Assembly (NCBI GenBank): GCA_963591995.1 | Contig: CAVAUJ010000004.1 | Coordinates: 1-64,000, forward strand | Origin: CAG-791 sp963591995 | GTDB lineage: Bacteria > Bacillota > Clostridia > Lachnospirales > Lachnospiraceae | Direction of reading: 5' to 3' | Length of the DNA stretch: 64,000 bases | In this document: positions 33,891-43,451 of the stretch, piece by piece | Layout of the letters: each line of letters starts with the position of its first letter | How positions within the stretch are numbered: the first letter of the stretch is position 1 | The notes under the pieces: generated by a model | Told to the model about the DNA's origin: nothing | Seen by the model: only the letters and a program-made list of their open reading frames with translations | Databases searched by the model: none | Position numbers and translations under genes: made by a program

Positions 33891-35415
33891 CATGCCGAAC
33901 AAGGCAGCAGGGGAGAGGCCCCGGGTCCCCCTGCCGGTAAAACGTTCCCCGGAGGAAAGGCGGGAGGCATCGGCCAGAGAATTGGAACGGCAGCAGGAAT
34001 ATCTGCAGAAATCCGTTCTGTACACCGCGCAGCTCGCAGAGCGTCTCGGCCGGACGCCGACCTTCCATGTCCACAATTTCGGCTGCCAGATGAATGCGCG
34101 GGATGCCGAAAAGCTCTCCGGAATTCTGCGTACCGCAGGATACGAGGAGATTCCGGAGGAATCCGCAGATTTCGTCATTTACAACACCTGTACGGTACGC
34201 GACAATGCCGATCAGCATTTTTTCGGACGGCTCGGACGGGCGGCGCATTTCAAAAAAACCAATCCGCGCATGAAAATTGCGGTCTGCGGCTGTATGACAC
34301 AGGAGGACAGCGCCGTCGCACAGCTGAAAAAGCGCTATCCCTATGTCGATTTGATTTTCGGCACGCACAACCTGTTCTGCTTTCCGCAATACCTGTGCGC
34401 GGTTTACGAGACCAAGGACGGTGCCTATGACCCCAGCGGCAAGGGACATAAGCTGACGGCTCTCTGGGATTCCACGGATGAAATCGTCGAGGATCTGCCG
34501 GTAGAGCGCAAATATCCCTACAAATCCGGCATCAACATCATGTTCGGCTGTGACAATTATTGCACCTATTGCATCGTTCCTTACGTGCGGGGACACGAGA
34601 GAAGCCGGGAGCCCGTTGATATTCTGCGGGAATGCGAGCGCCTCGTCGCGGACGGCGTTGTGGAGGTAATGCTCCTCGGGCAGAATGTCAACTCCTACGG
34701 AAAGGATCTGGAGGCGCCCTGCACGTTTGCCGAGCTTCTGTCTGCTGTGGCCGAGGTGCCCGGCGTGAAGCGCGTCCGCTTCATGACGCCGCACCCCAAG
34801 GACATGGGGCAGGATGTTCTGGAGGTCATAAGGACCCATCCCAATATTGCAAGACACATCCATTTCCCGCTGCAGTCCGGCTCCAATGAAATTCTGCGCC
34901 GGATGAACCGCCGCTATACCAGGGAGCAGTTTCTGGAAAAAGCCGGCCTGATCCGTGAAATGCTCCCGGATGCCGCCATTACGACCGACATCATCGCCGG
35001 ATTTCCCGGCGAAACCAGGGAAGATGTCGATGCCACCGTGGACATCGTACAAAGGGTTGGCTTTGACAATGCCTATACCTTCATCTATTCCCCGAGAAAG
35101 GGAACCCCTGCCGCCTCCATGCCCCAGGTCCCGAAGGAAGAGGTGCAGGAGGGCTTTGACCGGATTCTGGCCGCCGTTCAGGACAATGCCCGGAAGCGGG
35201 CTGCAGCCCTCCGGGGACGCACCATGACGGCATTGGCAGAGGAGATGAACAGCCAGGATCCGTCCTATGTGACCTGCCGGCTATCCAACAATCTTGTCGT
35301 CCATGTAAAGGGGGATGCCTCCATGATCGGACATTTCTATGATGTCACACTGGATGACTGCAGAAACTTTTATTATTTCGGAACGGTGCTGGGCGAAAAC
35401 GAAAAGGGCTGGTAG
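33850..35415 (+). CDS. miaB: tRNA-2-methylthio-N6-dimethylallyladenosine synthase
   Basis: MiaB adds a methylthio group to i6A37 of tRNA using two iron-sulfur clusters and SAM. The 521-aa protein has the N-terminal UPF0004 domain (HNFGCQMNARDAEK, YNTCTVRDNADQ, CGCMTQ), the radical SAM triad CDNYCTYCIVPYVRG, and a C-terminal TRAM domain. The first 60 residues are a polar extension typical of clostridial MiaB. ATG 33850 has AAGGAT at 33833-33838; it lies inside pepT. miaA, which makes the substrate i6A, is 5 kb downstream with mutS and mutL between. Confidence 0.95.
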   Translation: MQDTNSTQMNPHDSMPNKAAGERPRVPLPVKRSPEERREASARELERQQEYLQKSVLYTAQLAERLGRTPTFHVHNFGCQMNARDAEKLSGILRTAGYEEIPEESADFVIYNTCTVRDNADQHFFGRLGRAAHFKKTNPRMKIAVCGCMTQEDSAVAQLKKRYPYVDLIFGTHNLFCFPQYLCAVYETKDGAYDPSGKGHKLTALWDSTDEIVEDLPVERKYPYKSGINIMFGCDNYCTYCIVPYVRGHERSREPVDILRECERLVADGVVEVMLLGQNVNSYGKDLEAPCTFAELLSAVAEVPGVKRVRFMTPHPKDMGQDVLEVIRTHPNIARHIHFPLQSGSNEILRRMNRRYTREQFLEKAGLIREMLPDAAITTDIIAGFPGETREDVDATVDIVQRVGFDNAYTFIYSPRKGTPAASMPQVPKEEVQEGFDRILAAVQDNARKRAAALRGRTMTALAEEMNSQDPSYVTCRLSNNLVVHVKGDASMIGHFYDVTLDDCRNFYYFGTVLGENEKGW

Positions 35416-35456
35416 TCCTTCGTTCGTCCGCCGCGGTGCCCCGACAGAGGTAGAAC

Positions 35457-38168
35457 ATGTCCTATCCCAGAATTGAAGAGGTATCCCCCATGATGCAGGA
35501 GTACCTCCGGACCAGGCAGGCCTATCCGGATTGCCTCCTGTTTTATCGGCTCGGCGATTTCTACGAAATGTTCTTTGATGACGCCGAGACGGCATCCAGG
35601 GAGCTGGAGCTGACGCTGACCGGAAAAGCCTGCGGGCTGAAGGAGCGTGCGCCCATGTGCGGCATTCCCTTTCACGCCGTGGACATTTACATCGCAAAGC
35701 TGGTGGAGAAGGGATACCGCATTGCCGTCTGCGAACAGGTGGAGGATCCGCAGCTTGCCAAGGGTCTTGTCAGGCGTGAGGTCACGAGAATTGTAACGCC
35801 GGGTACCAAGATCAGCCCGGAGACGCTGGACGAGCACCGGAACAATTACCTTCTGGCCGTTTTCTATGATGCCACCACCCTTCTGGCAGGCATCGCGGTC
35901 GCCGATGTCTCCACCGGCGATTTCCATGCGACACAGGTCAGCGGCTCCCAAAAGATTCTGGATGAAATTTATAAGTATATGCCCTCCGAGATCATCTGCA
36001 ACGAGGCCTTTCTGATGAGTGAAGTCCGTCCGGAGGAGCTTCATGAGCGGCTTTCCGTTGCTGTGAATACGCTGAATGCGCATTATTACAATGAGGAAGG
36101 CTGCCGGGAAATTCTCCTGCGCCATTTCCGTGTCTCCAGCCTTCTGGCCCTCGGCATAGATGATCTTCGTGCCGCTACCCTCGCCTGCGGAGCGCTTCTG
36201 CGGTATCTGTATGACACGCAGATGAACGATCTGTCCAATATCACGCGCATCGATGCCTATCTGGCCGGCAAATACATGCTGCTCGATACCGCCACCAGAC
36301 GGAATCTGGAGCTGACGGAAACCCTCCGGGAGAAAAAGGTACACGGCTCCCTTCTCTGGGTTCTCGACAAGACCAAGACGGCCATGGGAGCCAGGCTCCT
36401 GCATCAGTTTCTGGAGCAGCCCCTCATCGACAGGGACGCGATCGAGGCGCGTTTTGATGCGCTGGAAGCCCTGTCCGCCAACAGCGTGGATCGGGATGAG
36501 CTGCGGGAATACCTCGGACCGGTCTACGACATGGAGCGCCTCCTCACCAAGGTCAGCTACGGGAGTGCGAATCCGCGGGATCTTCTGGCCTTTCGGGAAT
36601 CGCTGCGCATGATTCATCCGATGCATCAGATTCTGGAAAGCTTTGACACCGGGGAGCTCTCCCGCATCCGTGAAGACCTCGGGAATTTTGACGATCTGGT
36701 GGAGAAGCTCACCGCGGCCCTGGTCGATGAGCCTCCCCTTGCCATGAAGGAGGGCGGCATCATCCGCGACGGCTACAATGCCGACATCGATTCCTTCCGC
36801 AGCGCCAAGACCAACGGACGCCGGCTCCTCATGGAGATGGAAGAGGAGGTCCGCAATCAGACCGGCATCAAGAACCTCAAGATCAAATACAACAATGTCT
36901 TCGGCTATTTCTTTGAGGTGACCAACTCCTTCCGGGATCTGGTGCCGGATTATTTTGAGCGCAAGCAGACACTGGTCGGCAGCGAGCGCTATACGACCCC
37001 GGCCCTCAAGGAGCTGGAGGCCCGGATTCTCGGTGCGGAAGATAAGCTGAACGATCTGGAATACGAGGAGTTCGACCGGCTGCGGGAGGAGATCAAGCAG
37101 CGCATCGCGCAGATTCAGAAAGCGGCAAAGGCCATCGCCTATCTGGACGTATATGCCTCCCTCTCCTTTGTCTCCGAGCGGAACGGCTATGTCCGGCCGC
37201 ACATCAATGAAAAGGGCGTCATCCAGATCAAAGAGGGACGTCACCCTGTGGTGGAGCGCATGATGCCGGGAGACTTCGTCTCCAACGACACAAGGCTGGA
37301 CGGCAAAAAGGACAGCATCGCCGTCATTACCGGCCCCAATATGGCCGGAAAATCCACCTACATGCGGCAGGTCGCGCTGATCACCCTCATGAGCCAGATC
37401 GGCTGCTTTGTCCCCGCCGCATCGGCGGATCTGTGTGTTGTGGACCGCATTTTCACGAGGGTAGGAGCCTCCGATGATCTGGGGAGCGGACAGTCCACCT
37501 TCATGGTGGAAATGAATGAGGTCGCCAATATCCTGCGGAATGCCACGCCGCAGTCGCTCCTCATTCTCGATGAAATCGGGCGCGGCACGTCTACGTTTGA
37601 CGGGCTTTCCATTGCCTGGGCCGTCGTGGAATACATCGCCAACCGCAAGATTCTGGGGGCCAAAACGCTGTTCGCCACACATTACCATGAGCTGACGGAG
37701 CTGGAGGGCAAAATCTCCAATGTGAACAATTACTGTGTCGCCGTGCGCGAAAAGGGAGATGATATCGTCTTTCTCCGCAAGATCATCAAGGGCGGCGCGG
37801 ACCGCTCCTACGGCATACAGGTGGCGCGGCTGGCCGGCATACCGGACATGGTAATCGAACGGGCCAAGGAGATCGCAAGACAGCTCTCCGACAATGACAT
37901 CACGGAAAAAATACAATCCATTGAGGTAAAGGCCGGCGAATCCGGCAAATCCGCAAAGGTGCCCCACTACGATGAGGTCGATCTGAACCAGATGACCCTC
38001 TTTGATGCCGTGCAGGAGAACGATGTGCTCAAGGAGCTGGAGAATCTGAATGTCACCAATATGACGCCCATGGAAGCGCTGAACACACTGTACCGGCTGC
38101 AGTCCGAGCTCAAAAACCGCTGGAGCGTTTCGGAGACGCCGGGTGCCGGCACATCGCCGTCCGAATAG
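35457..38168 (+). CDS. mutS: DNA mismatch repair protein MutS
   Basis: MutS recognises mismatches and signals to MutL. The 903-aa protein has the mismatch-reading GDFYEMF near residue 33, connector and lever domains, the Walker A GPNMAGKST, the STFMVEMNEV signature, Walker B LILDEIGRGTST and the ATHYHEL switch. Near the end VDLNQMTLFD matches a sliding-clamp-binding motif (QxxLF). The C-terminal part retains a helical tail. AGAGG at 35445-35449 precedes ATG 35457. mutL follows 31 bases on. Confidence 0.97.
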   Translation: MSYPRIEEVSPMMQEYLRTRQAYPDCLLFYRLGDFYEMFFDDAETASRELELTLTGKACGLKERAPMCGIPFHAVDIYIAKLVEKGYRIAVCEQVEDPQLAKGLVRREVTRIVTPGTKISPETLDEHRNNYLLAVFYDATTLLAGIAVADVSTGDFHATQVSGSQKILDEIYKYMPSEIICNEAFLMSEVRPEELHERLSVAVNTLNAHYYNEEGCREILLRHFRVSSLLALGIDDLRAATLACGALLRYLYDTQMNDLSNITRIDAYLAGKYMLLDTATRRNLELTETLREKKVHGSLLWVLDKTKTAMGARLLHQFLEQPLIDRDAIEARFDALEALSANSVDRDELREYLGPVYDMERLLTKVSYGSANPRDLLAFRESLRMIHPMHQILESFDTGELSRIREDLGNFDDLVEKLTAALVDEPPLAMKEGGIIRDGYNADIDSFRSAKTNGRRLLMEMEEEVRNQTGIKNLKIKYNNVFGYFFEVTNSFRDLVPDYFERKQTLVGSERYTTPALKELEARILGAEDKLNDLEYEEFDRLREEIKQRIAQIQKAAKAIAYLDVYASLSFVSERNGYVRPHINEKGVIQIKEGRHPVVERMMPGDFVSNDTRLDGKKDSIAVITGPNMAGKSTYMRQVALITLMSQIGCFVPAASADLCVVDRIFTRVGASDDLGSGQSTFMVEMNEVANILRNATPQSLLILDEIGRGTSTFDGLSIAWAVVEYIANRKILGAKTLFATHYHELTELEGKISNVNNYCVAVREKGDDIVFLRKIIKGGADRSYGIQVARLAGIPDMVIERAKEIARQLSDNDITEKIQSIEVKAGESGKSAKVPHYDEVDLNQMTLFDAVQENDVLKELENLNVTNMTPMEALNTLYRLQSELKNRWSVSETPGAGTSPSE

Positions 38169-38199
38169 GCGAACGAACGTCAACACAGAAAGGATTCCC

Positions 38200-40278
38200 A
38201 TGGCCCCCATTCATATTTTAAGCTCCGACACCATCAACCGCATTGCCGCCGGTGAAGTCGTGGAGCGCCCCGTCAACGTCGTGAAGGAGCTTTCGGAGAA
38301 TGCCATCGATGCCGGTGCCACTGCCGTCACGGTGGAAATCCGGAACGGCGGCAGGGATCTGATCCGCGTCACCGACAATGGCTGCGGAATCGATCCGTCC
38401 GAGATCACCAAGGCCTTCCGTCGCCACGCCACCAGTAAGATCTCTGCGGCAGATGACCTCGGACACCTCTCAAGTCTTGGCTTTCGCGGTGAGGCGCTGT
38501 CCTCCATTGCCGCCGTTTCCAGAGTGGAAATGATCACCAAGACAAGAGAGCAGCTGGTCGGAATCCGTGCGGTCAATGACGTGCTGCATGCGGCGAAAAC
38601 CATTGATTCGGAGGAAACCGCGCTGGAGATTACCGAGGTAGGCGCACCGGACGGCACCAGCGTCATCGTGCGCGACCTTTTCTGCAATGTTCCCGTGCGG
38701 CGCAAATTTCTGAAGTCGCCCCAGACAGAGGCCGGCGCGGTAACCGATCTGGTGGAGCATCTGGCGCTTTCCCATCCGGAGATTTCCTTCCATTACCGGG
38801 TCAATGGACAGGAGAAGCTTCATACGACCGGAAACGGCAACATCAAGGAGCTCATTTACCGCATTTTCGGTCGGGAGCAATCCGGTTCCATGATCCCCAT
38901 TGCACAGACCTCCGAAGACGGTTCTCTTGCGATTCACGGCTTTCTGGGTCGTCCGGAATTTGCAAGATCCAGTCGCAGCTACGAGATTTTCTTCGTAAAC
39001 GGCCGAATTCTCAAGAGCGATGTCCTCTCGAAGGCGTTGGAGGAGGGATACCGCACGGATCTCATGCAGCATCGGTTTCCGTTTGCCGTTGTCTATCTCA
39101 CCGTGGCCGCGGAGGATACCGACGTCAATGTCCACCCGTCGAAGATGGAGATCCGCTTTGCGGATCCAAAGCGGATTTATGATTTTGTCAACGAATCCGT
39201 ACACGAGACGCTCCGGCGCATCGAATTGATTCCGCGTGCGACGCTGAACACGCAGGCCCAGGAGCAGGCACAGCGAAAGGAAGAGGAGCAATCCCGTGCC
39301 GATGCCCTGAAGGCGCAGGCACATATCGAACCCTTTGAACGGGCGGATGCTCCTGCAGCGGTACCGAAGCCTGCAGCCGCGGTACAGGAGCCTGCAACAG
39401 CGGTACCGGAGCCGGCAGCGGTACGGGAGCCGGCAATCGAATATGCAGAGGAGGACTTCGTATTCCTCGACAAAACCGGGCCGGTCGGGGCCGAGGGTCG
39501 CTACGAACAGCAGAGTCTTTTCCCGGAGGCTGTTCTTCCCGATGAAAAGAAGGCCGCAGAGCAGGAAAAGGCGAGGGAAGAGGCTGCCCTTTCCGGCGAC
39601 CTCGAGGCCATGTTCCGGGAAAGCGTTCGGGAGGATTATGCCGAAGATCTTTACGGCAATCGGAGCCGGCCGATCTTCCAAAAGGGAAATGTTCCGGAAT
39701 ATCGATTGGTCGGACAGCTCTTTGATACGTATTGGATCCTGTCCTTCCAGGATAAAATGCTGATGATCGATCAGCATGCGGCGCATGAAAAGGTACATTT
39801 CGAGCGGCTGATGCGGCGGCTGGCAAAGGAGCAGCAGGAGCCGGCCGCTTCGCAGCTTCTGGCGCCTCCCCTTGTCCTGAACCTGACCGGGCGCGAGGAG
39901 GCAGCCCTGACGCAGTACCGCGAGTATTTTCTCCGGATGGGATATGAGATCGAATCGCTCGGTGAGAATGCCTATGCGCTCCGTGCGGTTCCTCTCGAGC
40001 TCTACGCCAATGAACCGGATGCACTCTTAAGGGATATCCTGGATGAAATTCTGGATTCGAGGATGAGCGGAACACCTGCCGCCATCCTGTATAAGATTGC
40101 ATCCATGTCCTGCAAGGCCGCCGTAAAGGGGAACATGCGGCAGTCGCCGAAGGAAGCGGCCGCCCTGATCGATGAGCTGCTGTCACTGGAAAATCCATAC
40201 CATTGCCCGCACGGCCGCCCCACCATGATTGTATTGAGCCGGCAGGAAATCGAGCGCAAATTCAAGCGCATCGTATAG
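38200..40278 (+). CDS. mutL: DNA mismatch repair protein MutL (endonuclease type)
   Basis: MutL couples mismatch recognition to strand incision. The 692-aa protein has the GHKL ATPase motifs (ELSENAIDAGA, DNGCGI, GFRGEALSSIAAVS) and a C-terminal nuclease domain with DQHAAHEK at 524-531, SCKAAVK and CPHGRP, so it is of the incising type found in bacteria without MutH. The linker (about residues 385-412) contains PAAVPK/PAAAVQE/PATAVPE/PAAVRE repeats. AAAGGA at 38188-38193 supports ATG 38200. It ends 7 bases before miaA. Confidence 0.96.
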   Translation: MAPIHILSSDTINRIAAGEVVERPVNVVKELSENAIDAGATAVTVEIRNGGRDLIRVTDNGCGIDPSEITKAFRRHATSKISAADDLGHLSSLGFRGEALSSIAAVSRVEMITKTREQLVGIRAVNDVLHAAKTIDSEETALEITEVGAPDGTSVIVRDLFCNVPVRRKFLKSPQTEAGAVTDLVEHLALSHPEISFHYRVNGQEKLHTTGNGNIKELIYRIFGREQSGSMIPIAQTSEDGSLAIHGFLGRPEFARSSRSYEIFFVNGRILKSDVLSKALEEGYRTDLMQHRFPFAVVYLTVAAEDTDVNVHPSKMEIRFADPKRIYDFVNESVHETLRRIELIPRATLNTQAQEQAQRKEEEQSRADALKAQAHIEPFERADAPAAVPKPAAAVQEPATAVPEPAAVREPAIEYAEEDFVFLDKTGPVGAEGRYEQQSLFPEAVLPDEKKAAEQEKAREEAALSGDLEAMFRESVREDYAEDLYGNRSRPIFQKGNVPEYRLVGQLFDTYWILSFQDKMLMIDQHAAHEKVHFERLMRRLAKEQQEPAASQLLAPPLVLNLTGREEAALTQYREYFLRMGYEIESLGENAYALRAVPLELYANEPDALLRDILDEILDSRMSGTPAAILYKIASMSCKAAVKGNMRQSPKEAAALIDELLSLENPYHCPHGRPTMIVLSRQEIERKFKRIV
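39352..39435 (+). repeat. Short tandem repeat in the MutL linker
   Basis: Units of 18, 21, 21 and 18 bases (pattern CCTGCAGCGGTACCGGAG) encode PAAV-type repeats in the linker between ATPase and nuclease domains. Unequal copies keep the frame, as expected for slippage in a tolerant linker. Confidence 0.75.
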
Positions 40279-40285
40279 CGAATCT

Positions 40286-41221
40286 ATGAAGAAGCTGATC
40301 ATCATTGCCGGTCCCACCGCCTGCGGCAAAAGCGCCGCCGCTGTGGCACTGGCCAAACGCATCAACGGCAGCATCGTGTCTGCGGATTCCATGCAGGTAT
40401 ACCGCGGCATGGACATCGGCTCCGCCAAAATGACGGCCGCCGAAATGGACGGAATTCCCCATGAGCTCATTGACATCGTCGAGCCCACGGAGGAATGGAA
40501 CGTCGTCCGCTTTCAGAAAGAGGCGAAATCCGCCGCAGAGCGGATCCGCACCTCCGGACGCATTCCCATCCTCACAGGAGGCACCGGCTTCTACATTCAG
40601 GCCCTGCTCTATGACATTGATTTTACGGAAACCAACGAGGACTCCGATTTCCGCAAACAGATGGAGGAGCTGGCCCGCAGGGAAGGACCGGAGGCCCTTT
40701 ACCGGCGGCTGCTGCAGGAGGATCCTGCCTCTGCCGGTCAGATTCATCCGAACAATGTGAAGCGTATCATCCGCGCTCTGGAATTCGTGCGCGAAACCGG
40801 CAGCTCGATCGCCGTTCACAACGAAGCGCAGCGAAGGCGGCCGCCCGCCTACGATGCCGCCTTTTTCGTCCTTACACGGGAGCGGTCCCGGCTCTATGAG
40901 CGCATAGATGCCCGCGTCGATCAGATGATGGCGGCCGGCTTGCTCGAGGAGGTTGTCCGGCTCCGCAGTCAGGGACTCACCGCGCAGGACGTATCCATGC
41001 AGGGGCTTGGCTATAAGCAGCTGCTGGAATATCTGGACGGTAAATGCGATCTGGAAGAGGCGGTTCGACAGATCAAGCTGCAGACAAGACATTTTGCCAA
41101 GCGGCAGCTCACCTGGTTCAAGCGGGAGAAGGAAGCCATCTGGCTCAATGCCGATGCCTTCGCCTCACCCGAAGAGCTTGCAGAGGAAATGCTCTCTTTG
41201 CTGAACAAGGAGACGTCGTAA
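40286..41221 (+). CDS. miaA: tRNA dimethylallyltransferase
   Basis: MiaA prenylates A37 of tRNAs that read U-starting codons, making i6A for MiaB. The 311-aa protein has the P-loop GPTACGKS, SADSMQVYRGMDIGSAK, DIVEPTEEW, LTGGTGFYI and QGLGYKQLLEYL motifs of the family. There is no strong ribosome binding site in the 7 bases after mutL, so it may be read by reinitiation. The order miaB-mutS-mutL-miaA is common in clostridia. Confidence 0.96.
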   Translation: MKKLIIIAGPTACGKSAAAVALAKRINGSIVSADSMQVYRGMDIGSAKMTAAEMDGIPHELIDIVEPTEEWNVVRFQKEAKSAAERIRTSGRIPILTGGTGFYIQALLYDIDFTETNEDSDFRKQMEELARREGPEALYRRLLQEDPASAGQIHPNNVKRIIRALEFVRETGSSIAVHNEAQRRRPPAYDAAFFVLTRERSRLYERIDARVDQMMAAGLLEEVVRLRSQGLTAQDVSMQGLGYKQLLEYLDGKCDLEEAVRQIKLQTRHFAKRQLTWFKREKEAIWLNADAFASPEELAEEMLSLLNKETS

Positions 41222-41244
41222 ACAACTGCCGGAAAGGGGTATTT

Positions 41245-42537
41245 ATGGAATTAGCAACGATCTATCACACACTGGGAATATCCGAGCAGGTTCTGCGCTA
41301 TGCAGAACCGATTCTGGAGAGCCTTACGCCGCGTTTTCAGGCAATGGATGCCATGGCAGAGTACAACCAGCTCCGCGTGATTTCCGCCATGCAAAAGGCA
41401 CACATCGGAGAAGCCAGCCTCAAGGGAACCACAGGCTACGGCTATGACGATATCGGAAGAGAAGGGCTCGAGCAGGTTTATTCCAACTATTTTCACACGG
41501 AGGATGCGCTGGTTCGTCCCCAGATCACCTGCGGCACACACGCCCTTGCCCTGGCACTGATGTCCAATCTGCGCCCCGGTCAGGTCCTTCTGTCGGCTGC
41601 CGGAAAGCCCTATGATACGCTGGAGGAGGTCATTGGCATCCGTCCTTCCCGCGGCTCCCTTGCGGAATACGGAATCGGCTATCAGCAGGTGGATCTGCTG
41701 CAGGACGGGGGCTTTGATTTTGACGGCCTTCGCGATGCCCTCACAGGAGATACGGAGCACCGGATCCGTCTGGTCACCATTCAGAGGTCCAAGGGATACC
41801 AGAGCCGGCGCACCCTGTCCGTGGACGCCATCGGAGAGGCCATCCGCTTCATGAAATCCCTGCGCCCGGACCTGATCTGCATGGTGGACAATTGCTACGG
41901 AGAATTTACGCAGGACAAGGAGCCGACGGATGTCGGCGCCGATATGTGCGTCGGTTCGCTGATCAAGAATCCGGGCGGCGGCCTGGCGCCCATCGGCGGC
42001 TACATTGTCGGCACAAAGGAGTGCGTGGCCAATGCCGCCGTCCGCCTCACAAGTCCGGGACTCGGCAAGGAGGTGGGGGCCTCTCTGGACATCCTTCCGC
42101 AGCTGTACCAGGGCTTCTTCATGGGACCTGTGGTGACTGCCAGTGCGCTCAAGGGTGCCATTCTGGCTGCCAATATCTACGAGCGCTTCGGCTTTGAGGT
42201 TCTCCCGAACGGCTCGGAGGATCGTTATGACATCATCCAGGCCATCACCTTCCGCCATCCGGAGGGTGTCATCGCCTTCTGTCAGGGCATACAGGCCGCT
42301 TCTCCCGTAGACAGCTTTGTGTCCTGCGAGCCGGCCCCGATGCCCGGCTATGACTCGGACGTCATCATGGCCGCCGGAGCCTTTGTCTCCGGATCCTCCA
42401 TTGAGCTGTCGGCAGACGGACCCCTGCGCGAGCCTTATACGGTATTTTTCCAGGGCGGACTGACCTGGCCGCATGCCAAGCTCGGCATTCTCAAAACCCT
42501 GCAGAATATGGTGGACCGGAAGATTATCACCCTCTAG
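41245..42537 (+). CDS. Methionine gamma-lyase family PLP protein ('aluminum resistance' family)
   Basis: The 430-aa protein is a fold-type I PLP enzyme of the family annotated as methionine gamma-lyase-like or aluminum resistance protein. Seen here are TGYGYDDIGREGLEQVY, GTHALALAL, VDNCYGEFTQDKEPTDVGAD and the probable PLP lysine in SLIKNPGGGLAPIGGYI. Its substrate is not known with certainty; a C-S lyase role is an inference from fold. GGAAAGGGG upstream selects ATG 41245, although the frame is open back into miaA. It follows miaA, a position shared in many Firmicutes. Confidence 0.85.
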   Translation: MELATIYHTLGISEQVLRYAEPILESLTPRFQAMDAMAEYNQLRVISAMQKAHIGEASLKGTTGYGYDDIGREGLEQVYSNYFHTEDALVRPQITCGTHALALALMSNLRPGQVLLSAAGKPYDTLEEVIGIRPSRGSLAEYGIGYQQVDLLQDGGFDFDGLRDALTGDTEHRIRLVTIQRSKGYQSRRTLSVDAIGEAIRFMKSLRPDLICMVDNCYGEFTQDKEPTDVGADMCVGSLIKNPGGGLAPIGGYIVGTKECVANAAVRLTSPGLGKEVGASLDILPQLYQGFFMGPVVTASALKGAILAANIYERFGFEVLPNGSEDRYDIIQAITFRHPEGVIAFCQGIQAASPVDSFVSCEPAPMPGYDSDVIMAAGAFVSGSSIELSADGPLREPYTVFFQGGLTWPHAKLGILKTLQNMVDRKIITL

Positions 42538-42540
42538 CGA

Positions 42541-42555
42541 ATCGTTTTTAACGAT
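42541..42555 (+). terminator. Small hairpin after the PLP gene (weak terminator or processing site)
   Basis: ATCGTT (42541-42546) pairs with AACGAT (42550-42555) around TTT, 4 bases after the stop TAG. No T tract follows. It resembles the stop-codon hairpins after serC and rnhA in position but not in sequence. Confidence 0.35.
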
Positions 42556-42576
42556 GTATCAGATTCCGGTCTTTGC

Positions 42577-42605
42577 TTGATTAAGCACGGCGGGGTCATT
42601 ACAAT
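42577..42605 (+). promoter_or_regulatory. Promoter upstream of radC and the mre block
   Basis: TTGATT (42577-42582), 17-base spacer, TACAAT (42600-42605). Transcription would start near 42612, about 38 bases before the radC start. Confidence 0.65.
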
Positions 42606-42649
42606 AAAAGACGGACTTCTGCTTCCGGAGAGGCTGGAAACGAGGTCAA

Positions 42650-43441
42650 ATGAACTACATCATCCATTCCGGACAAGGTGCTGTACATGATGCACCCGTT
42701 CCGGCGGCAAAGGCGGACGCTCCCGGCGGCGCATCCGGCAGTATACTTCCTGCCGAGATGCCCTATGAACGGTTTGAAGCCTACGGCAAAGAGGCGCTCT
42801 CCAACTCGGAGCTCCTGGCCGTACTCCTTCGTTCCGGTACCCGCAGGGAGCCTGTGACGGAGCTCGCACGACATCTGCTGCGCCTTGGCAACGGCGACGG
42901 CAGCTCCCTTTCGGTTCTGTATTCCCTGAGCCGGGAGGATCTGCTGCGTGTTCCTGGCATCGGTCCCGTGAAGGCCGTTCAGATCCAGTGTCTTCTGGAG
43001 CTCTCCCGGCGCCTTGCCCGGGAGGCTGCTCATTCCTCCGGAACGAGGCTTGTCTGCAGTGATCCGCAGGTCGTTGCGGATTACTACATGGAGTCCTTGC
43101 GCCATGAAGAGCAGGAGCGTGTTGTTGCATTGTTTCTTGACAACCGTCTGACTCTGATCCGTGAGGAGATCATGACCATCGGCACCGCCGATGCATCCCT
43201 GTGCTCTCCCAGGGATATTTACCGGCAGGCGCTGCAAAGCGGTGCCTCCGCCCTTTTGGTATTGCACAATCACCCCAGCGGAAATCCGGATCCATCCTCT
43301 CAGGACATCCTCTTGACCGGCAGACTGGCCGAGGCAGGGAGGCTGATGGAAATCCGCCTGGTGGACCATATTATCATCGGCGACAGATGCTATTGCAGTC
43401 TCAAGGAGAACGGCCTGCTGCAGCTGCCGCACAATGTCTGA
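42650..43441 (+). CDS. radC: RadC family protein (JAB/MPN domain)
   Basis: The 263-aa protein has an N-terminal helix-hairpin-helix part (LLRVPGIGPVKAVQI) and a C-terminal JAB-type metalloprotease-like domain with the zinc motif LHNHPSGNPDPSSQD. The family name is historical and a repair role is not established. An extra 35 residues precede the usual start (typically at PYERFEAYGKEALS); GAGG 5-8 bases upstream supports ATG 42650. It comes just before mreB, as in Bacillus (radC-mreB-mreC-mreD). Confidence 0.92.
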   Translation: MNYIIHSGQGAVHDAPVPAAKADAPGGASGSILPAEMPYERFEAYGKEALSNSELLAVLLRSGTRREPVTELARHLLRLGNGDGSSLSVLYSLSREDLLRVPGIGPVKAVQIQCLLELSRRLAREAAHSSGTRLVCSDPQVVADYYMESLRHEEQERVVALFLDNRLTLIREEIMTIGTADASLCSPRDIYRQALQSGASALLVLHNHPSGNPDPSSQDILLTGRLAEAGRLMEIRLVDHIIIGDRCYCSLKENGLLQLPHNV

Positions 43442-43451
43442 GGAAAGATTT

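Noticed and set aside
35373..38210. A 945-codon open frame on the minus strand opposite mutS, and a similar 968-codon frame opposite PBP2 (45972-48878)
   Set aside because: They are antisense shadows of strongly conserved genes, caused by GC-rich third positions; their translations resemble no family and no ribosome site precedes them.
39352..39435. Frameshift or assembly artefact in mutL
   Set aside because: The repeats of 18 and 21 bases keep the frame and lie in a linker that is variable in the family.
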